A stretch of 64,000 nucleotides of DNA from an uncultured Rhodospirillales bacterium (GCA_903835235.1 CAILMF010000044.1:62001-126000), one strand, 5' to 3'. Shown: positions 1 through 8,750, counted from the first letter of the stretch. Notes: generated by a model from the letters alone, not told the origin. Numbers and translations are program-made.

Positions 1-354
1 ATTGTCCACCGTGGTGGTCACCTGCCCGGCGCCGAGCTTGCCCAGCAGGATCAGCAGGCCCACCGCGAAGAACGGCAGCAGCAGCCGCACCGCGCGCCGT
101 TCCAGCAGCGTGGCCCAGCGCGCCGGCGGCGTGGCCAGCACGCCCGAGAGCATGGCCACCGTGCCCGACAGGTAGAAGAACAGCGGCATGTGGAAGCGAT
201 AGACCGCGAAGCGCAGCGGCTCGTACCAGGTCAGCCCCTCCGGCTGCTGGCGCGCGACGATGTGGCCGAACACCACCAGCAAAATGGCGAGGCCCTTCGC
301 GCGGTCGAGGTCGAGGCGGCGTTCCCGCACCGGCGCGAAGGGGCCTTCCGGCAT
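1..354 (-). CDS. Acyltransferase family 3 membrane protein (3' part beyond window)
   Basis: The first 118 codons are present and the frame runs off the left edge. The start is the ATG whose complement is at 352-354. Residues read ERRLDLDRAKGLAILLVVFGH, then a YRFHMPLFFYLSG segment. This is the usual first-helix pattern of acyltransferase-3/OafA-like proteins, with the conserved His at the end of helix 1 and the R/K-rich segment before it. Such proteins move acetyl or other acyl groups onto exported sugars. It starts 5 bases after the O-antigen ligase gene ends, so the two are probably co-transcribed and decorate the same polysaccharide. The acyl donor and acceptor cannot be told from this fragment. 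Confidence 0.8.
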   Translation of the reverse strand, partial: MPEGPFAPVRERRLDLDRAKGLAILLVVFGHIVARQQPEGLTWYEPLRFAVYRFHMPLFFYLSGTVAMLSGVLATPPARWATLLERRAVRLLLPFFAVGLLILLGKLGAGQVTTTVDN

Positions 355-359
355 GCGGG

Positions 360-1757
360 TCAGCCGGCGGCCAGGGCGAGGCGGCGGGTCTCGGCGCGGC
401 TGGCCTGCAGCGTGGCCGCGGCTTCCCGCGTCTCCAGCCTGGCGCGGGCCAGCGCGGCGCCGAACCAGGTGAACTGGATGACCGCGGTGCTGGCGATGAG
501 GGTGTTGTCGAAGCCGCTGTGCAGCAGCACCGCGGCAATGGCGGCGCGCAGCACCAGCCGGTCCGCCAGCGGCGCGCGGCGGGTGCCGATGACCACCCAG
601 GCGACCAGCGAGAGGAAGATGGCCGCGCAGCCGATGACGCCGCCATCCACCGACAGCCGCAGGTATTCGTTATGTGCGGCATTGCTGCCGAGGTAGCGGA
701 TGCCGGGGTCGGCGGGGTCCACGATCAGCTTGCCGGCGCCCAGGCCGAAGCCGAACAGCGGGCGCCGTTCGATGGCGTCGAGGAAGAACGGCCAGATGAT
801 GTCGCGGCCGGAGAAGTTGAAGTCGCCGCCGCTGTAGTTGGGCTGGCTGAAGCGCTGCAGCGCATAGGCGGTGATCGGGCCGAGCACGACCAGGGCGGGC
901 AGCGTGCCGCCCATGACCAGGTCCACCTTGCGCTTGAGGGGAAAGGTGTGGCGGTTGGACAGCAGGAACACCACGCCAAGGAACAGGATGACCGCGGCCA
1001 GCGGCGCGCGTGCCTGGGTGGCCAACAATATCGCCAGGTTGATGCCGCCCAGCAGCAGCCAGGGCAGGCGGAAGCCGCGCAGGTATTCCAGCGTGCAGGC
1101 GAAGATGGCGGTGGAGCAGAACCCCGCCAGGAAGGGCGGCGAATGCAGCCCCTGGAAGCGGCCGAAGGTATCGATGGCGGGGTAGAAGCCGACCAGGGTG
1201 GCCAGCAGCCCGCCCAGCGTGGAGATCAGCGGCACGAAGCAGGCGCCGCGGCACAGCGCGGACCACAGGCTCTTCGGCGCCAGGGCGAAGCCGAGCACGA
1301 AGGGCGCGGTGCTGCCGACGAAGCTGCGGATCATCTCGGCATTGCCGACCACGCGGCCCATGGGCAGCACGGCGATGCTGATGGCGGCGATGGCGCTGAA
1401 GGCCAGGAAGGGCCAGTTGATGGCTGACGCCACGCCGTAGCGCAGGATCAGCACGGCCGCGAGCGCGAAGGGCACCAGCTTGATCAGTGCCGCGCCCATG
1501 GCGCCGGCGGCGCCGGTGCCGGCCACCGCGGTCAGGTTGTCCACCTGCACGTCCATCGCCGCGCCGTAGACCAGCACCAGCATGCCCGCCAACAGCCACG
1601 GGAATTCGTAGAACAGCAGCACCGCCAGCAGCAGCACCAGCAGCGGCATGGCCAGCAGCGTTGTCTCCGGCGCCATCACGGCGGCGGTGAGCAGCGCGGC
1701 AATGCCGAGGCCGCCGATAACGCGAAGGTTCGTAGGAGATACAACGAAATCGAGCAT
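360..1757 (-). CDS. O-antigen ligase / polysaccharide polymerase (Wzy/WaaL-like) membrane protein
   Basis: The 465-residue protein is very hydrophobic, with about ten or more predicted membrane helices. It has a large loop near residues 290-365 followed by AAHNEYLRLSVDGG at about residue 360, a signature of the O-antigen ligase/Wzy family (PF04932 type). These enzymes join or polymerise undecaprenyl-linked glycans on the periplasmic face. I chose the ATG at 1757 over the TTG at 1793 because the ATG leads directly into a first hydrophobic helix; neither has a strong ribosome binding site. The gene is divergent from the acyltransferase at 1817 and runs into a second acyltransferase at 354. Ligase and polymerase cannot be separated by sequence reading alone. 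Confidence 0.85.
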   Translation of the reverse strand: MLDFVVSPTNLRVIGGLGIAALLTAAVMAPETTLLAMPLLVLLLAVLLFYEFPWLLAGMLVLVYGAAMDVQVDNLTAVAGTGAAGAMGAALIKLVPFALAAVLILRYGVASAINWPFLAFSAIAAISIAVLPMGRVVGNAEMIRSFVGSTAPFVLGFALAPKSLWSALCRGACFVPLISTLGGLLATLVGFYPAIDTFGRFQGLHSPPFLAGFCSTAIFACTLEYLRGFRLPWLLLGGINLAILLATQARAPLAAVILFLGVVFLLSNRHTFPLKRKVDLVMGGTLPALVVLGPITAYALQRFSQPNYSGGDFNFSGRDIIWPFFLDAIERRPLFGFGLGAGKLIVDPADPGIRYLGSNAAHNEYLRLSVDGGVIGCAAIFLSLVAWVVIGTRRAPLADRLVLRAAIAAVLLHSGFDNTLIASTAVIQFTWFGAALARARLETREAAATLQASRAETRRLALAAG

Positions 1758-1816
1758 GCTGCGTTGTCTCACGCGGCCCCCCGCCGGGGCCAATCAGCCT
1801 ATCGTCAGGAGACGGC

Positions 1817-2950
1817 ATGCAAGCGACTCCTCGCGCGATTGCGACAGCGGCGGCGCCTCAGGCGGGACGCCTGGCTGAAGCTGCGCCCCGCGCGGCAGGG
1901 CTGACCAGGCTGCGCTTCTTCTTCATTGCCTGGGTGGTGCTGTACCACCTCGACCTGGCGCTGGATGTCTCGGCCGAGCTGCCCTGGTTGAAGCCGGTGC
2001 TGGGGCGCGGCTATCTGGGGGTGGACGGGTTCTTCCTGCTCTCGGGCTTCGCGATGTGGCTGGGCTATGCCACCCGGCCGCCGCGGGACTGGCCGGCGAT
2101 CAAGCAGTTCCTGGTACGGCGACTCGCAAAAATCTGGCCGCTGCATGCGCTGGCGCTGCTGGCGCTGGCGCTGCTGGTCGGGCTGGCGATGGCCAGCGGC
2201 ATCGGCATCCGCGCGCCGGAACGCTTCAACCCGCGCGACCTGCTGCTGCAACTGCTGCTGGTGAACGACTGGGAGACCATGTCGGCGCATGCCTGGAACT
2301 ACCCGTCCTGGGCGCTTTCGGCCGAATGGGCGGGCTACCTGTGCCTGCCGCTGCTGCTGGGGGTGCTGCTGCGGCTGCCGGCCCGCGCGGTGCCGGCGCT
2401 GGTGGGCCTTGCCTTCGCCGGGCTGTGCCTGCTGCCCTATGCGGACCCCGGTTCGGGGCTGAACCTGACCCTGCACCTGGGCCTGGCGCGGTTCTTCCTG
2501 GAGTTCGTGCTGGGCATGGCGTTGGCGCGGTGGAACCCGAGCCGTGGCCTGACCCTGGCGACCCTGGCGCTGCCGCTGGGCCTGGCGCTGCGGCTGGACC
2601 CGCTGGCGGTGGCGGGGTTGGCGGCGCTGATCGCGCTGGCCTGGCGCTGGCCCTCGCCGCGCCGGCCGGACCTGCTGATGCGGTTGGGGGAGGCGAGCTT
2701 CGGCGTCTACCTGTGCTGGATCTTCGTGGAGGCCGGGCTGGTCGGCGTGCTGCGGCTGACCGAACCGGGGCTGGGCGGGCGGATCGGCCTGCTGCTGCTG
2801 GGCTTCCTGCTGAACCTGGTGGCCGGCTGGTGCGCCTGGCGCTGGGTGGAGGTGCCGCTGCACCGCTGGGTGATCGGCGTGCTGCTGCCCAAGCCCAGCC
2901 GCGGCTTTTCACCCCAGCAGATTGCCGATCGACTGGCGGGGCGTGGCTGA
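1817..2950 (+). CDS. Acyltransferase family 3 (OafA/YrhL-like), probable exopolysaccharide O-acyltransferase
   Basis: The 377-residue multi-pass protein has the family-3 pattern: LRFFFIAWVVLYHLDLAL with the conserved His near residue 46, then GYLGVDGFFLLSGFAMWLG (the G-V-D-x-F-F-x-L-S-G motif). About ten hydrophobic segments follow. AGGAG at 1807-1811 lies five bases before the ATG. The role is transfer of an acyl group to a sugar, probably on the polysaccharide made by the neighbouring glycosyltransferases. It is transcribed away from the ligase gene, with 59 bases between the two starts. Its 3' end overlaps the convergent GH5 gene by about 40 bases. Confidence 0.85.
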   Translation: MQATPRAIATAAAPQAGRLAEAAPRAAGLTRLRFFFIAWVVLYHLDLALDVSAELPWLKPVLGRGYLGVDGFFLLSGFAMWLGYATRPPRDWPAIKQFLVRRLAKIWPLHALALLALALLVGLAMASGIGIRAPERFNPRDLLLQLLLVNDWETMSAHAWNYPSWALSAEWAGYLCLPLLLGVLLRLPARAVPALVGLAFAGLCLLPYADPGSGLNLTLHLGLARFFLEFVLGMALARWNPSRGLTLATLALPLGLALRLDPLAVAGLAALIALAWRWPSPRRPDLLMRLGEASFGVYLCWIFVEAGLVGVLRLTEPGLGGRIGLLLLGFLLNLVAGWCAWRWVEVPLHRWVIGVLLPKPSRGFSPQQIADRLAGRG

Positions 2951-3811
2951 CCCGCCCTCCTGCAGGCGCCACCAGCTGCCATGGGTATACGCCCATAGCG
3001 TCGCCGGCAGCCGCAGCTGGCGCATGGCGGGCAGCGACTGCGCGAGGTCGGCGGCATGGGCCTCGCGGTTTTCCTCATGGCCCTGGGCGCCGCCGAGTTC
3101 GCTGACCAGCACCGGCACGCCATGGCGGTCCCGCCAGGCGGCGGCGGCGGCGAAACGGCGGGCGACGGCGGCGGTGCTGCCGCCCTGGTAGTCATGCACC
3201 TCCGCGATGCAGTCGCGGTCCGCCGGCGGCGCCATGCTGGCCAGCGAGCGCAGGCTGCACCACTCGAAGCCGCCCCAGCCCAGCAGGTGGCGCGGCGCGT
3301 GCCGGCGGACCACGGCCAGCAGGCGGTTGCGCGTGGGCGTCCAGGCGGCGGCGTCGGGGAAGGCGGGTTCGTTCAGCGGCGCCAGCACCACCATCGCGGG
3401 GTCGGTCTTGGCCGCCAGGTAGGCGGCGCGGGCTTCCAGGGCGCGCCATTCGCGCTCTCCCCAGGGGGCCGACTGGTGGAAGCTGTCGGTCAGGCCGAGC
3501 ATGACGGGGATGCCGTTGTTGGTGGCGTCCATCGTCGCCTCGGCGAAGATCCGCAGCAGGTCCTCGCCCTCGCCGCTGTCCTGCACATTGGGGATGAACA
3601 GCCGGGCGTGGTCGAAGCCGGCGGCGCGGAACTGCCGCCACCAGGTGGGGCCAAGCCGGCGCGGCTGGTTGTTCTCGGCCACCGCGAACCAGCGTTCCAG
3701 GTTGGCGCCGACCTTCAGGTTGCCGAGCCGCGCGCGCAGCGGGTGCGGCTGCTGCGCCTGCGCCGCCAGGGGCAGCGCCGCGCCGGAGAGAAGAAGGGTA
3801 CGCCGGTTCAT
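2909..3811 (-). CDS. Secreted glycoside hydrolase, GH5/cellulase-like
   Basis: The 300-residue protein has an N-terminal signal peptide (NRR then a hydrophobic stretch ending AAQAQ at residue 20) and a TIM-barrel glycosidase pattern. LAPLNEPAF places the acid/base Glu at 148, and VPVLVSELGG gives the probable nucleophile Glu at 238. Spacing and motifs fit clan GH-A, family 5 type. It probably trims or releases the exopolysaccharide made by this locus in the periplasm or outside; many EPS clusters carry such a glycanase. The ATG overlaps the stop of the upstream GT2 gene by 4 bases (ATGA), so the two are translationally coupled. The glycan substrate is unknown. Confidence 0.8.
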   Translation of the reverse strand: MNRRTLLLSGAALPLAAQAQQPHPLRARLGNLKVGANLERWFAVAENNQPRRLGPTWWRQFRAAGFDHARLFIPNVQDSGEGEDLLRIFAEATMDATNNGIPVMLGLTDSFHQSAPWGEREWRALEARAAYLAAKTDPAMVVLAPLNEPAFPDAAAWTPTRNRLLAVVRRHAPRHLLGWGGFEWCSLRSLASMAPPADRDCIAEVHDYQGGSTAAVARRFAAAAAWRDRHGVPVLVSELGGAQGHEENREAHAADLAQSLPAMRQLRLPATLWAYTHGSWWRLQEGGSATPRQSIGNLLG

Positions 3812-4809
3812 GCCGCGACCTCCGCCAGCGGCGCGCCCAGCCGGCCCCGCAGGTAGCCCAGGTTGTAGGCGGCGCCGCAGCGGGCGCGCAGCAATGCCGA
3901 GGACGCCGGCGGCCAGAGCAGCAGCGGCGCCTGCACCGCCAGCTTGCCGGCGGCGGCGGCGGTGCGGCGCAGGCTGCGCTGGCGCAGCGCGTCGGTGGCG
4001 CCCTGCCACAGCAGGCGATTCAGCAGCCAGGCCGGATGCAGCCGGTTCTGCTGGATGGAATGGCCAACGCTGACCGCGCCGTCATAGAAGGCGCGCAGGC
4101 CACGCCTGTGCAGCCGAGCCACCACCTCCTCCTCCTCGCCGCTCAGCAGCCGGTTGCCGATGCGCCCCAGCGCTTCCGGGAAGCCGCCGACATCGCGCAG
4201 CGGCTGCGCCGCGAAGGCCATGTTGGCGCCGTAGACCGCGACATCCGGCGGGGTGCCGGGGCCGACCTCGCCGCAGCCTTCCCATTCCACGATGGTCAGC
4301 ACGCCGCGCAGGCCCTTTGGCCACCAGGCGGGCAGGGGGGCTTCCCAGCGCGGCATGATGCGGCCGCCGACCACACCGATGGTGGCCGGCAGGCTGGCGA
4401 TGCGCGCCAGTAGCCGGGCCTGCCAATCAGGCGCGGGCACCGCGTCGTCGTCCAGGTAGGCCACCCAGGCGCCGCTGGCCGCGGCCAGGCCCAGGTTGCG
4501 GGCCAGGCTCAGCCCGGCGCGGTCGGTGCGGACCAGCCGGGCGCCGTACTGCGCCGCCAGGGCGGCGATGCGCTCGGCCGGGCCTGGCGGCGAGGCACTG
4601 TCCACCACCAGGATTTCCGCCTGGCCGTCCTGCTGGGCGGCCAGGGCGGCAAGGCAGACGGCCAGGTAGTCCGGCCGGGCATGCGAACAGAGCACGACGC
4701 TGAGCGCCAGCCTGTCGGTGGTGTGGTGGGGCTCCAGCGGCAAATAATCGCTCCCGCGCGGTTCAACCGAAGCGGAACGCGCCAGGCACCGCTGCGAGAT
4801 CGGGCTCAC
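3808..4809 (-). CDS. Glycosyltransferase family 2
   Basis: The 333-residue GT-A fold enzyme reads ALSVVLCSHARPDYLAVCL at the N-terminus, ILVVDSASP in the nucleotide-binding region, GLSLARNLGL, and the metal-binding DDD in VAYLDDDAVPAPDW at about residue 155. It should transfer a sugar from a nucleotide-sugar during repeat-unit assembly on the cytoplasmic membrane face. The listed ATG at 4809 overlaps the preceding small gene by 46 bases. A TTG at 4743, seven bases after GGGAG, would start 20 bases after that gene and give 311 residues. The GH5 gene follows with an ATGA overlap. Donor and acceptor sugars are not recognisable. Confidence 0.9.
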   Translation of the reverse strand: MSPISQRCLARSASVEPRGSDYLPLEPHHTTDRLALSVVLCSHARPDYLAVCLAALAAQQDGQAEILVVDSASPPGPAERIAALAAQYGARLVRTDRAGLSLARNLGLAAASGAWVAYLDDDAVPAPDWQARLLARIASLPATIGVVGGRIMPRWEAPLPAWWPKGLRGVLTIVEWEGCGEVGPGTPPDVAVYGANMAFAAQPLRDVGGFPEALGRIGNRLLSGEEEEVVARLHRRGLRAFYDGAVSVGHSIQQNRLHPAWLLNRLLWQGATDALRQRSLRRTAAAAGKLAVQAPLLLWPPASSALLRARCGAAYNLGYLRGRLGAPLAEVAA

Positions 4810-5041
4810 TGGAAGGTGCGGGGGCCTGGGCCTGCGCTTCCTTCATGCGGCCTTCGATCTGCTTGATCAGGCCCATGATGCCGTTGGCGAAGTGCGGCAG
4901 CTGGGCCAGCGGCAGGATCAGCTGGCCGGCGGCCACCGGCTTGCCGTCGGCGCCCTGCTGCGCCAGCGTCAGCCGCGCGACGCCGTGGTTGACGGAAGCT
5001 TCGAGGATGCCATCGGCGAAGATGGTGTTGGGACTGGTCAT
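4763..5041 (-). CDS. Small conserved-looking protein of unknown function in the EPS operon
   Basis: The gene codes for 92 residues with no signal peptide or membrane segment. The start is well supported: AAGGAG lies seven bases before the ATG. The N-terminal half alternates like beta strands (ADGILEASVNHGVARLTL) and is followed by a helix-forming stretch (LILPLAQLPHFANGIMGLI) and a charged, Ala/Gln/Pro-rich tail from about residue 68. It recalls small DUF3467-like proteins, but I cannot confirm that. It sits between the HlyD adaptor and the GT2 gene on the same strand, so it is likely part of the secretion/EPS operon, perhaps as a cytoplasmic accessory. Confidence 0.7.
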   Translation of the reverse strand: MTSPNTIFADGILEASVNHGVARLTLAQQGADGKPVAAGQLILPLAQLPHFANGIMGLIKQIEGRMKEAQAQAPAPSSEPDLAAVPGAFRFG

Positions 5042-5152
5042 CAGGGGTCTCCTTGGTCAAACGGCGATGCCGGGCCGCGCGGATGGCGCAACCCGGCACC
5101 GCCGGAGGCGGAGAGGACCAGCGTGGTTCACCCCGCCCCGAGGTGGGGCAGG

Positions 5153-6544
5153 CTACTGCTCCCGGAAGGACCGGTGGAAGCTGTCACGGATCGGCTGGGT
5201 GATGTAGCGGAAGAAGCTCCGCTCGCCGATCTTGATATGGCCTTCCACGGGCATGCCGGGGGTCAGGAACACGTTGGGCAACGCCGCCAGCTGGTCGGGG
5301 TCCACGGCAATGAACGCGCGGTAGTATTGCTGGCGGGTCTGCTCGTTGGTGGTCACATCCGCGGCCACCCAGGTCACGTGGCCGTGCAGGTAGGGCACCA
5401 GGCGCTGCTTGAAGGCCGGCAGCCGGATTTCCGCGACCAGGCCGGGGTAGACCGTGTCGATGTCGTTGGGCTGCACGTTGACTTCGGCCACCAGGCGGTC
5501 GCCATCCGGCACCAGGTCCATGATCGGGTCGCCCGGCTTGATGACGCCGCCGAGGGTGAACTGGCGCAGGTTGACGATGGTGCCGTCCTCCGGCGCCATG
5601 ATGTCGCGGCGGGTCACGATGTCCGACGCGGCGCGCAGGCGCTCCTCGGTCTCGGAGAGCCGGCCGCGGACCTCGCGCAGGTCGGTGCCGGCTTCCTGCA
5701 GGCGCTGGTCGATGGTCTGCTGCATCTGCTTGCGGGCTTCGGCGATGCTGGCCTGGGCGCGGTCGATCTGGCCGGTCAGGTCCACCAGGCTGCCTTCCAG
5801 CCCGGCCATGGAGCGCTGCACCGCCAGCAGGTCCGGCAGTCGGGCCAGGCCCTGCTGCACCAGGCCGCGGCGCATGGCTTCCTCCTGCCGGATCAGCACC
5901 AGCTGGCGCTGCGTGGCCAGCAGCTGGCCGCGGGCGCCGGCGATGACCGCGGTCTGCTGGTCGACGCGGGCTTCCAGCACCTGCAACTGGCTGTTGACGC
6001 TGGCCTGGCGGGCCAGGAACAGCGCGCGCTGGCCGGCCACCGCCTCGATCGCGCGGGGGTCGGTGCTGGCCAGCAGGTCGGCGGGGTAGCTGATCTCCCG
6101 CTTCTGGGCGATCTCGGCGTTCAGCCGGGCGTCCTGCGCCAGCAGGGCCCAGCGCTGGGCGCGCTGGGTTTCCATGCTGCTGTCGGCCTGGATCATGTCG
6201 AGGCGCATCATCACGTCGCCCGACTTCACCTTGCTGCCGTCGCGCACCAGGATCTCGCGGACGATGCCGCCTTCCAGGTGGGAGACGGTGCGGCGGGTGC
6301 CCTCGACCCGGATCACGCCGGGGGCGATGGAGGCTTCCGCCAGCGGGGCCAGCACGGACCACAGCGCGAAACCGCCGACGAAGACGATGCTGGTGATCAG
6401 GCCGACGATCATCGGCATGCGGGTCTTGGGCGCCGGGCGGTCCAGCAGCGGGTGCGGCGGAACCTGGGGCGGCGGGATGATGACGTTGCGCTTGCGCTCG
6501 GCCAGGGCACCGCCGGCGGCGGGGATGGCGATGTTGCTGCTCAT
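5153..6544 (-). CDS. HlyD-family type I secretion membrane-fusion (adaptor) protein
   Basis: The 463-residue protein has a cytoplasmic N-terminal tail, one membrane helix at about 45-67 (MIVGLITSIVFVGGFALWSV) and a first lipoyl half-motif, TRRTVSHLEGGIVREILVRDGSKVKSG. A long alpha-hairpin coiled coil follows at about 120-300, then the second lipoyl and barrel region (APEDGTIVNL), ending with the RSFFRYITQPIRDSF tail typical of PrtE/HlyD. It links the inner-membrane ABC exporter to an outer-membrane TolC-like channel. It overlaps the ABC gene by 4 bases. No RTX-type substrate is encoded in the window, and the outer-membrane channel must lie elsewhere unless the beta-barrel gene at 9160 plays an unexpected part. 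Confidence 0.93.
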   Translation of the reverse strand: MSSNIAIPAAGGALAERKRNVIIPPPQVPPHPLLDRPAPKTRMPMIVGLITSIVFVGGFALWSVLAPLAEASIAPGVIRVEGTRRTVSHLEGGIVREILVRDGSKVKSGDVMMRLDMIQADSSMETQRAQRWALLAQDARLNAEIAQKREISYPADLLASTDPRAIEAVAGQRALFLARQASVNSQLQVLEARVDQQTAVIAGARGQLLATQRQLVLIRQEEAMRRGLVQQGLARLPDLLAVQRSMAGLEGSLVDLTGQIDRAQASIAEARKQMQQTIDQRLQEAGTDLREVRGRLSETEERLRAASDIVTRRDIMAPEDGTIVNLRQFTLGGVIKPGDPIMDLVPDGDRLVAEVNVQPNDIDTVYPGLVAEIRLPAFKQRLVPYLHGHVTWVAADVTTNEQTRQQYYRAFIAVDPDQLAALPNVFLTPGMPVEGHIKIGERSFFRYITQPIRDSFHRSFREQ

Positions 6545-8310
6545 CGGGCGGCACTCCCTTCAAGGCGGGGCGCGCCTGGGCCGGCCGGCACTTCGGCCGG
6601 GCGGGCGGCAGGCTGCATCAGGCGCTTCATGACCTCGGCGCGCGGGCCGAACATCTCGATGGCGCCTTCCTTCAGCAGCAGCACCTTGTCCACGCCCTGC
6701 ACCAAGGCGGGGCGATGCGAGACCAGGATCACGGTGGTGCCCTGGGCCTTCAGCTTCTCCAGCGCGCGGGTCAGCGCGGCTTCGCTGTCGCCGTCCAGGT
6801 TGCTGTTGGGTTCGTCCAGCACCACCAGCTTGGGGCGGTTGTACATGGCGCGGGCCAGGCCGATCAGCTGGCGCTGGCCGCCCGACAGGTGCTGGCCGCC
6901 ATCGCCGATCTCGGTCTCGTAGCCCTGCGGCAGGCGCAGGATCATGTCGTGGCAGCCGGCCAGCATCGCCGCCTCGTACACCGCATCGGGCTCGGATTCG
7001 GCCATGCGGGCGATGTTCTTGAACACGGTGCCGTCGAACAGCTCCACGTCCTGCGGCAGGTAGCCGACATGGCGACCGAAATCCTCGCGCAGCCACATGT
7101 ACACGTCGGCGCCATCCAGCCGGATGCTGCCGGCGGAAGGTTGCAGCGTGCCGATCATCATGCGGATCAGCGTGGTCTTGCCGGCGGCGGATGGCCCGAT
7201 GATGGCCAGGCTCTCACCGGGTTCCAGCGCGAAGTTCACGCCCTTGATCATGGCGACGCCCTGGCCCGGGAAGGCGTAGGAGACGCGCTCCACGGCGACG
7301 CGGCCATCCGGTTCCGGCAGCGGCTGGCCGACCGGGCGCAGCCGGGGCTGGGCCAGGAAGGCCTGCAGCCGGCGGAAGGACTGGCGCGCCTGCACCAGCT
7401 GCTTCCAGCCACCGATCATCTGTTCCACCGGCGCCAGCGCGCGGCCCATGATGATGGAGCCGGCGATGGAGGCGCCCGAGGTCAGTTCCTGGCCCAGCAC
7501 CAGGTAGGCGCCGACGCCGAGGATGGCGATCTGCACCGCGAGCCTGAAGAACTTTGTGAGAGCCACCAGGATGGCGGCGCGGTCGGCGGCCTGCTGCTGC
7601 GGGCCCTGCGTCTCGGCCATCGCCTCGCGCCAGCGGCCGATGACGGCGGGCAGCATGCCCATGCTGTCGATGACCTCGGCATTGCGGGAGATCGCGTCCG
7701 CCCGGCGCTGGCTGGCCATGGCGGAGACATTGGCCTTCTTCAGCAGGTCCGAGGTGGTCACCTCGCTGGCCAGGGTCAGGCCGAACAGGATGAAGGCGCC
7801 GGCCAGGGCGATGAGGCCCATGACCCAGTGCAGCGCGAAGATCACCGCGATGTAGATCGGCACCCAGGGCACGTCGTACAGCGAGAGCATGCCCGGGGAG
7901 GCCAGGTAGCCGCGGCAGACCGCCAGGTCGCGCAGGGCTTCCATGCGGTAGGGCCGGCCGCGCAGCGTGCTTTCGATGGCGCGGATGAAGCCTTCCGGCG
8001 CCACGCGCTGCTCGATCCAGCCGCCGATCCGCTGCATGATCTGGCCACGCACCGCTTCCAGCAGCGCCAGGGTCAGCACGGCGAAGATGGCGATGGCCGA
8101 GAGGTAGAGCAGCGTATCCGTGATGCGCGTGGCCAGGACGCGGTCGAACACCTGCATCATGTAGATGCTGGTGGTCAGCTGCAGCAGGTTGACCACGCCG
8201 CTGAACAGGCCGACCGCGACGAACTGCTGGCGGCAGGCGGCCAGGGCGCGCTTCAGCGGCGTGTCGGCCTGGAGCTCGGAGCCGGGAAGGGCGAGGCGCG
8301 GTTGGGACAT
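6541..8310 (-). CDS. Type I secretion system permease/ATPase (PrtD-like ABC exporter)
   Basis: The 589-residue half-transporter has an exporter membrane domain at residues 20-300 and a nucleotide-binding domain with Walker A GPSAAGKTTL, signature LSGGQRQ, Walker B KLVVLDEPNSNLDG and switch His in VSHRP. There is no N-terminal C39 peptidase domain, so the substrate should carry a C-terminal signal as in PrtD/PrsD systems. In Rhizobium leguminosarum, prsD-prsE sit among EPS genes and export glycanases and adhesins; the arrangement here is similar, although the nearby GH5 enzyme has its own signal peptide. The gene is preceded by a small membrane protein gene 8 bases upstream and followed by hlyD with a 4-base overlap. 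Confidence 0.93.
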   Translation of the reverse strand: MSQPRLALPGSELQADTPLKRALAACRQQFVAVGLFSGVVNLLQLTTSIYMMQVFDRVLATRITDTLLYLSAIAIFAVLTLALLEAVRGQIMQRIGGWIEQRVAPEGFIRAIESTLRGRPYRMEALRDLAVCRGYLASPGMLSLYDVPWVPIYIAVIFALHWVMGLIALAGAFILFGLTLASEVTTSDLLKKANVSAMASQRRADAISRNAEVIDSMGMLPAVIGRWREAMAETQGPQQQAADRAAILVALTKFFRLAVQIAILGVGAYLVLGQELTSGASIAGSIIMGRALAPVEQMIGGWKQLVQARQSFRRLQAFLAQPRLRPVGQPLPEPDGRVAVERVSYAFPGQGVAMIKGVNFALEPGESLAIIGPSAAGKTTLIRMMIGTLQPSAGSIRLDGADVYMWLREDFGRHVGYLPQDVELFDGTVFKNIARMAESEPDAVYEAAMLAGCHDMILRLPQGYETEIGDGGQHLSGGQRQLIGLARAMYNRPKLVVLDEPNSNLDGDSEAALTRALEKLKAQGTTVILVSHRPALVQGVDKVLLLKEGAIEMFGPRAEVMKRLMQPAARPAEVPAGPGAPRLEGSAAR

Positions 8311-8318
8311 GGGTCGGT

Positions 8319-8750
8319 TCAGCCTGGCAGCAGGCCGGCAAGTGCGGCCAAGGTTTCAGGATGCAGATATAGCGTGCCGGCAACCAGTCCGGCCAGGATC
8401 AGTGCCAGCAGGTTGGCCATGACAATCTTTATAAATCCCGCAGGTCGGGAAAATCGACCCAGGTGCTCCATTACTGCTTCCTGGCGGATTTCCAACACCC
8501 GATTGTGCAGATTACGAATCGAATAGGTTGCCAGCGCTGCATGCGCCTGGTCCCGCTGCGCCTGGAGCGACGCCGGCGTGGCCACCAGGCCGCGTTCGGT
8601 GGCCAGGGCAAAGGCAAGCAGGTCCACCAGGCGCTCCTCGGCGGGGCGTCCGGCCAGCCAGGGCCGCAGCGCGTCGCTGGCGGGGCCGCCGTCATTCGCC
8701 GGGGCGTCGGCCGGCAGCAGGTCGCCACGCAGGGGTTGTATCGTCGCCAT
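8319..8750 (-). CDS. Small membrane protein of unknown function, first gene of the secretion operon
   Basis: The protein has 143 residues from the ATG at 8750, which has GGAG six bases upstream; a longer frame starting at 8798 lacks support. Residues 1-95 are soluble and acidic-basic mixed, with an Ala-rich helical stretch. Near residue 96 an RNLHNRVLEIRQEAVMEHLGRF segment leads into a hydrophobic hairpin or single helix (IVMANLLALILAGLVAGTLY) at about 110-130. I do not recognise a family. Being 8 bases upstream of the ABC exporter, it may be an inner-membrane accessory of that system. Confidence 0.65.
   Translation of the reverse strand: MATIQPLRGDLLPADAPANDGGPASDALRPWLAGRPAEERLVDLLAFALATERGLVATPASLQAQRDQAHAALATYSIRNLHNRVLEIRQEAVMEHLGRFSRPAGFIKIVMANLLALILAGLVAGTLYLHPETLAALAGLLPG

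Noticed and set aside
519-1427. Long open frame on the plus strand opposite the O-antigen ligase gene
   Set aside because: Its translation is Gln/Gly/Ala/His-rich low-complexity sequence, as expected for the antisense of a GC-rich gene. The minus-strand protein has clear family motifs.
4892-6922. 676-codon plus-strand frame opposite the HlyD gene and part of the ABC gene
   Set aside because: No recognisable domain, composition typical of antisense reading, while the minus strand encodes well-defined secretion proteins.
6715-8526. 603-codon plus-strand frame opposite the ABC exporter gene
   Set aside because: Antisense artefact of high GC; no signal, motif or ribosome binding site.
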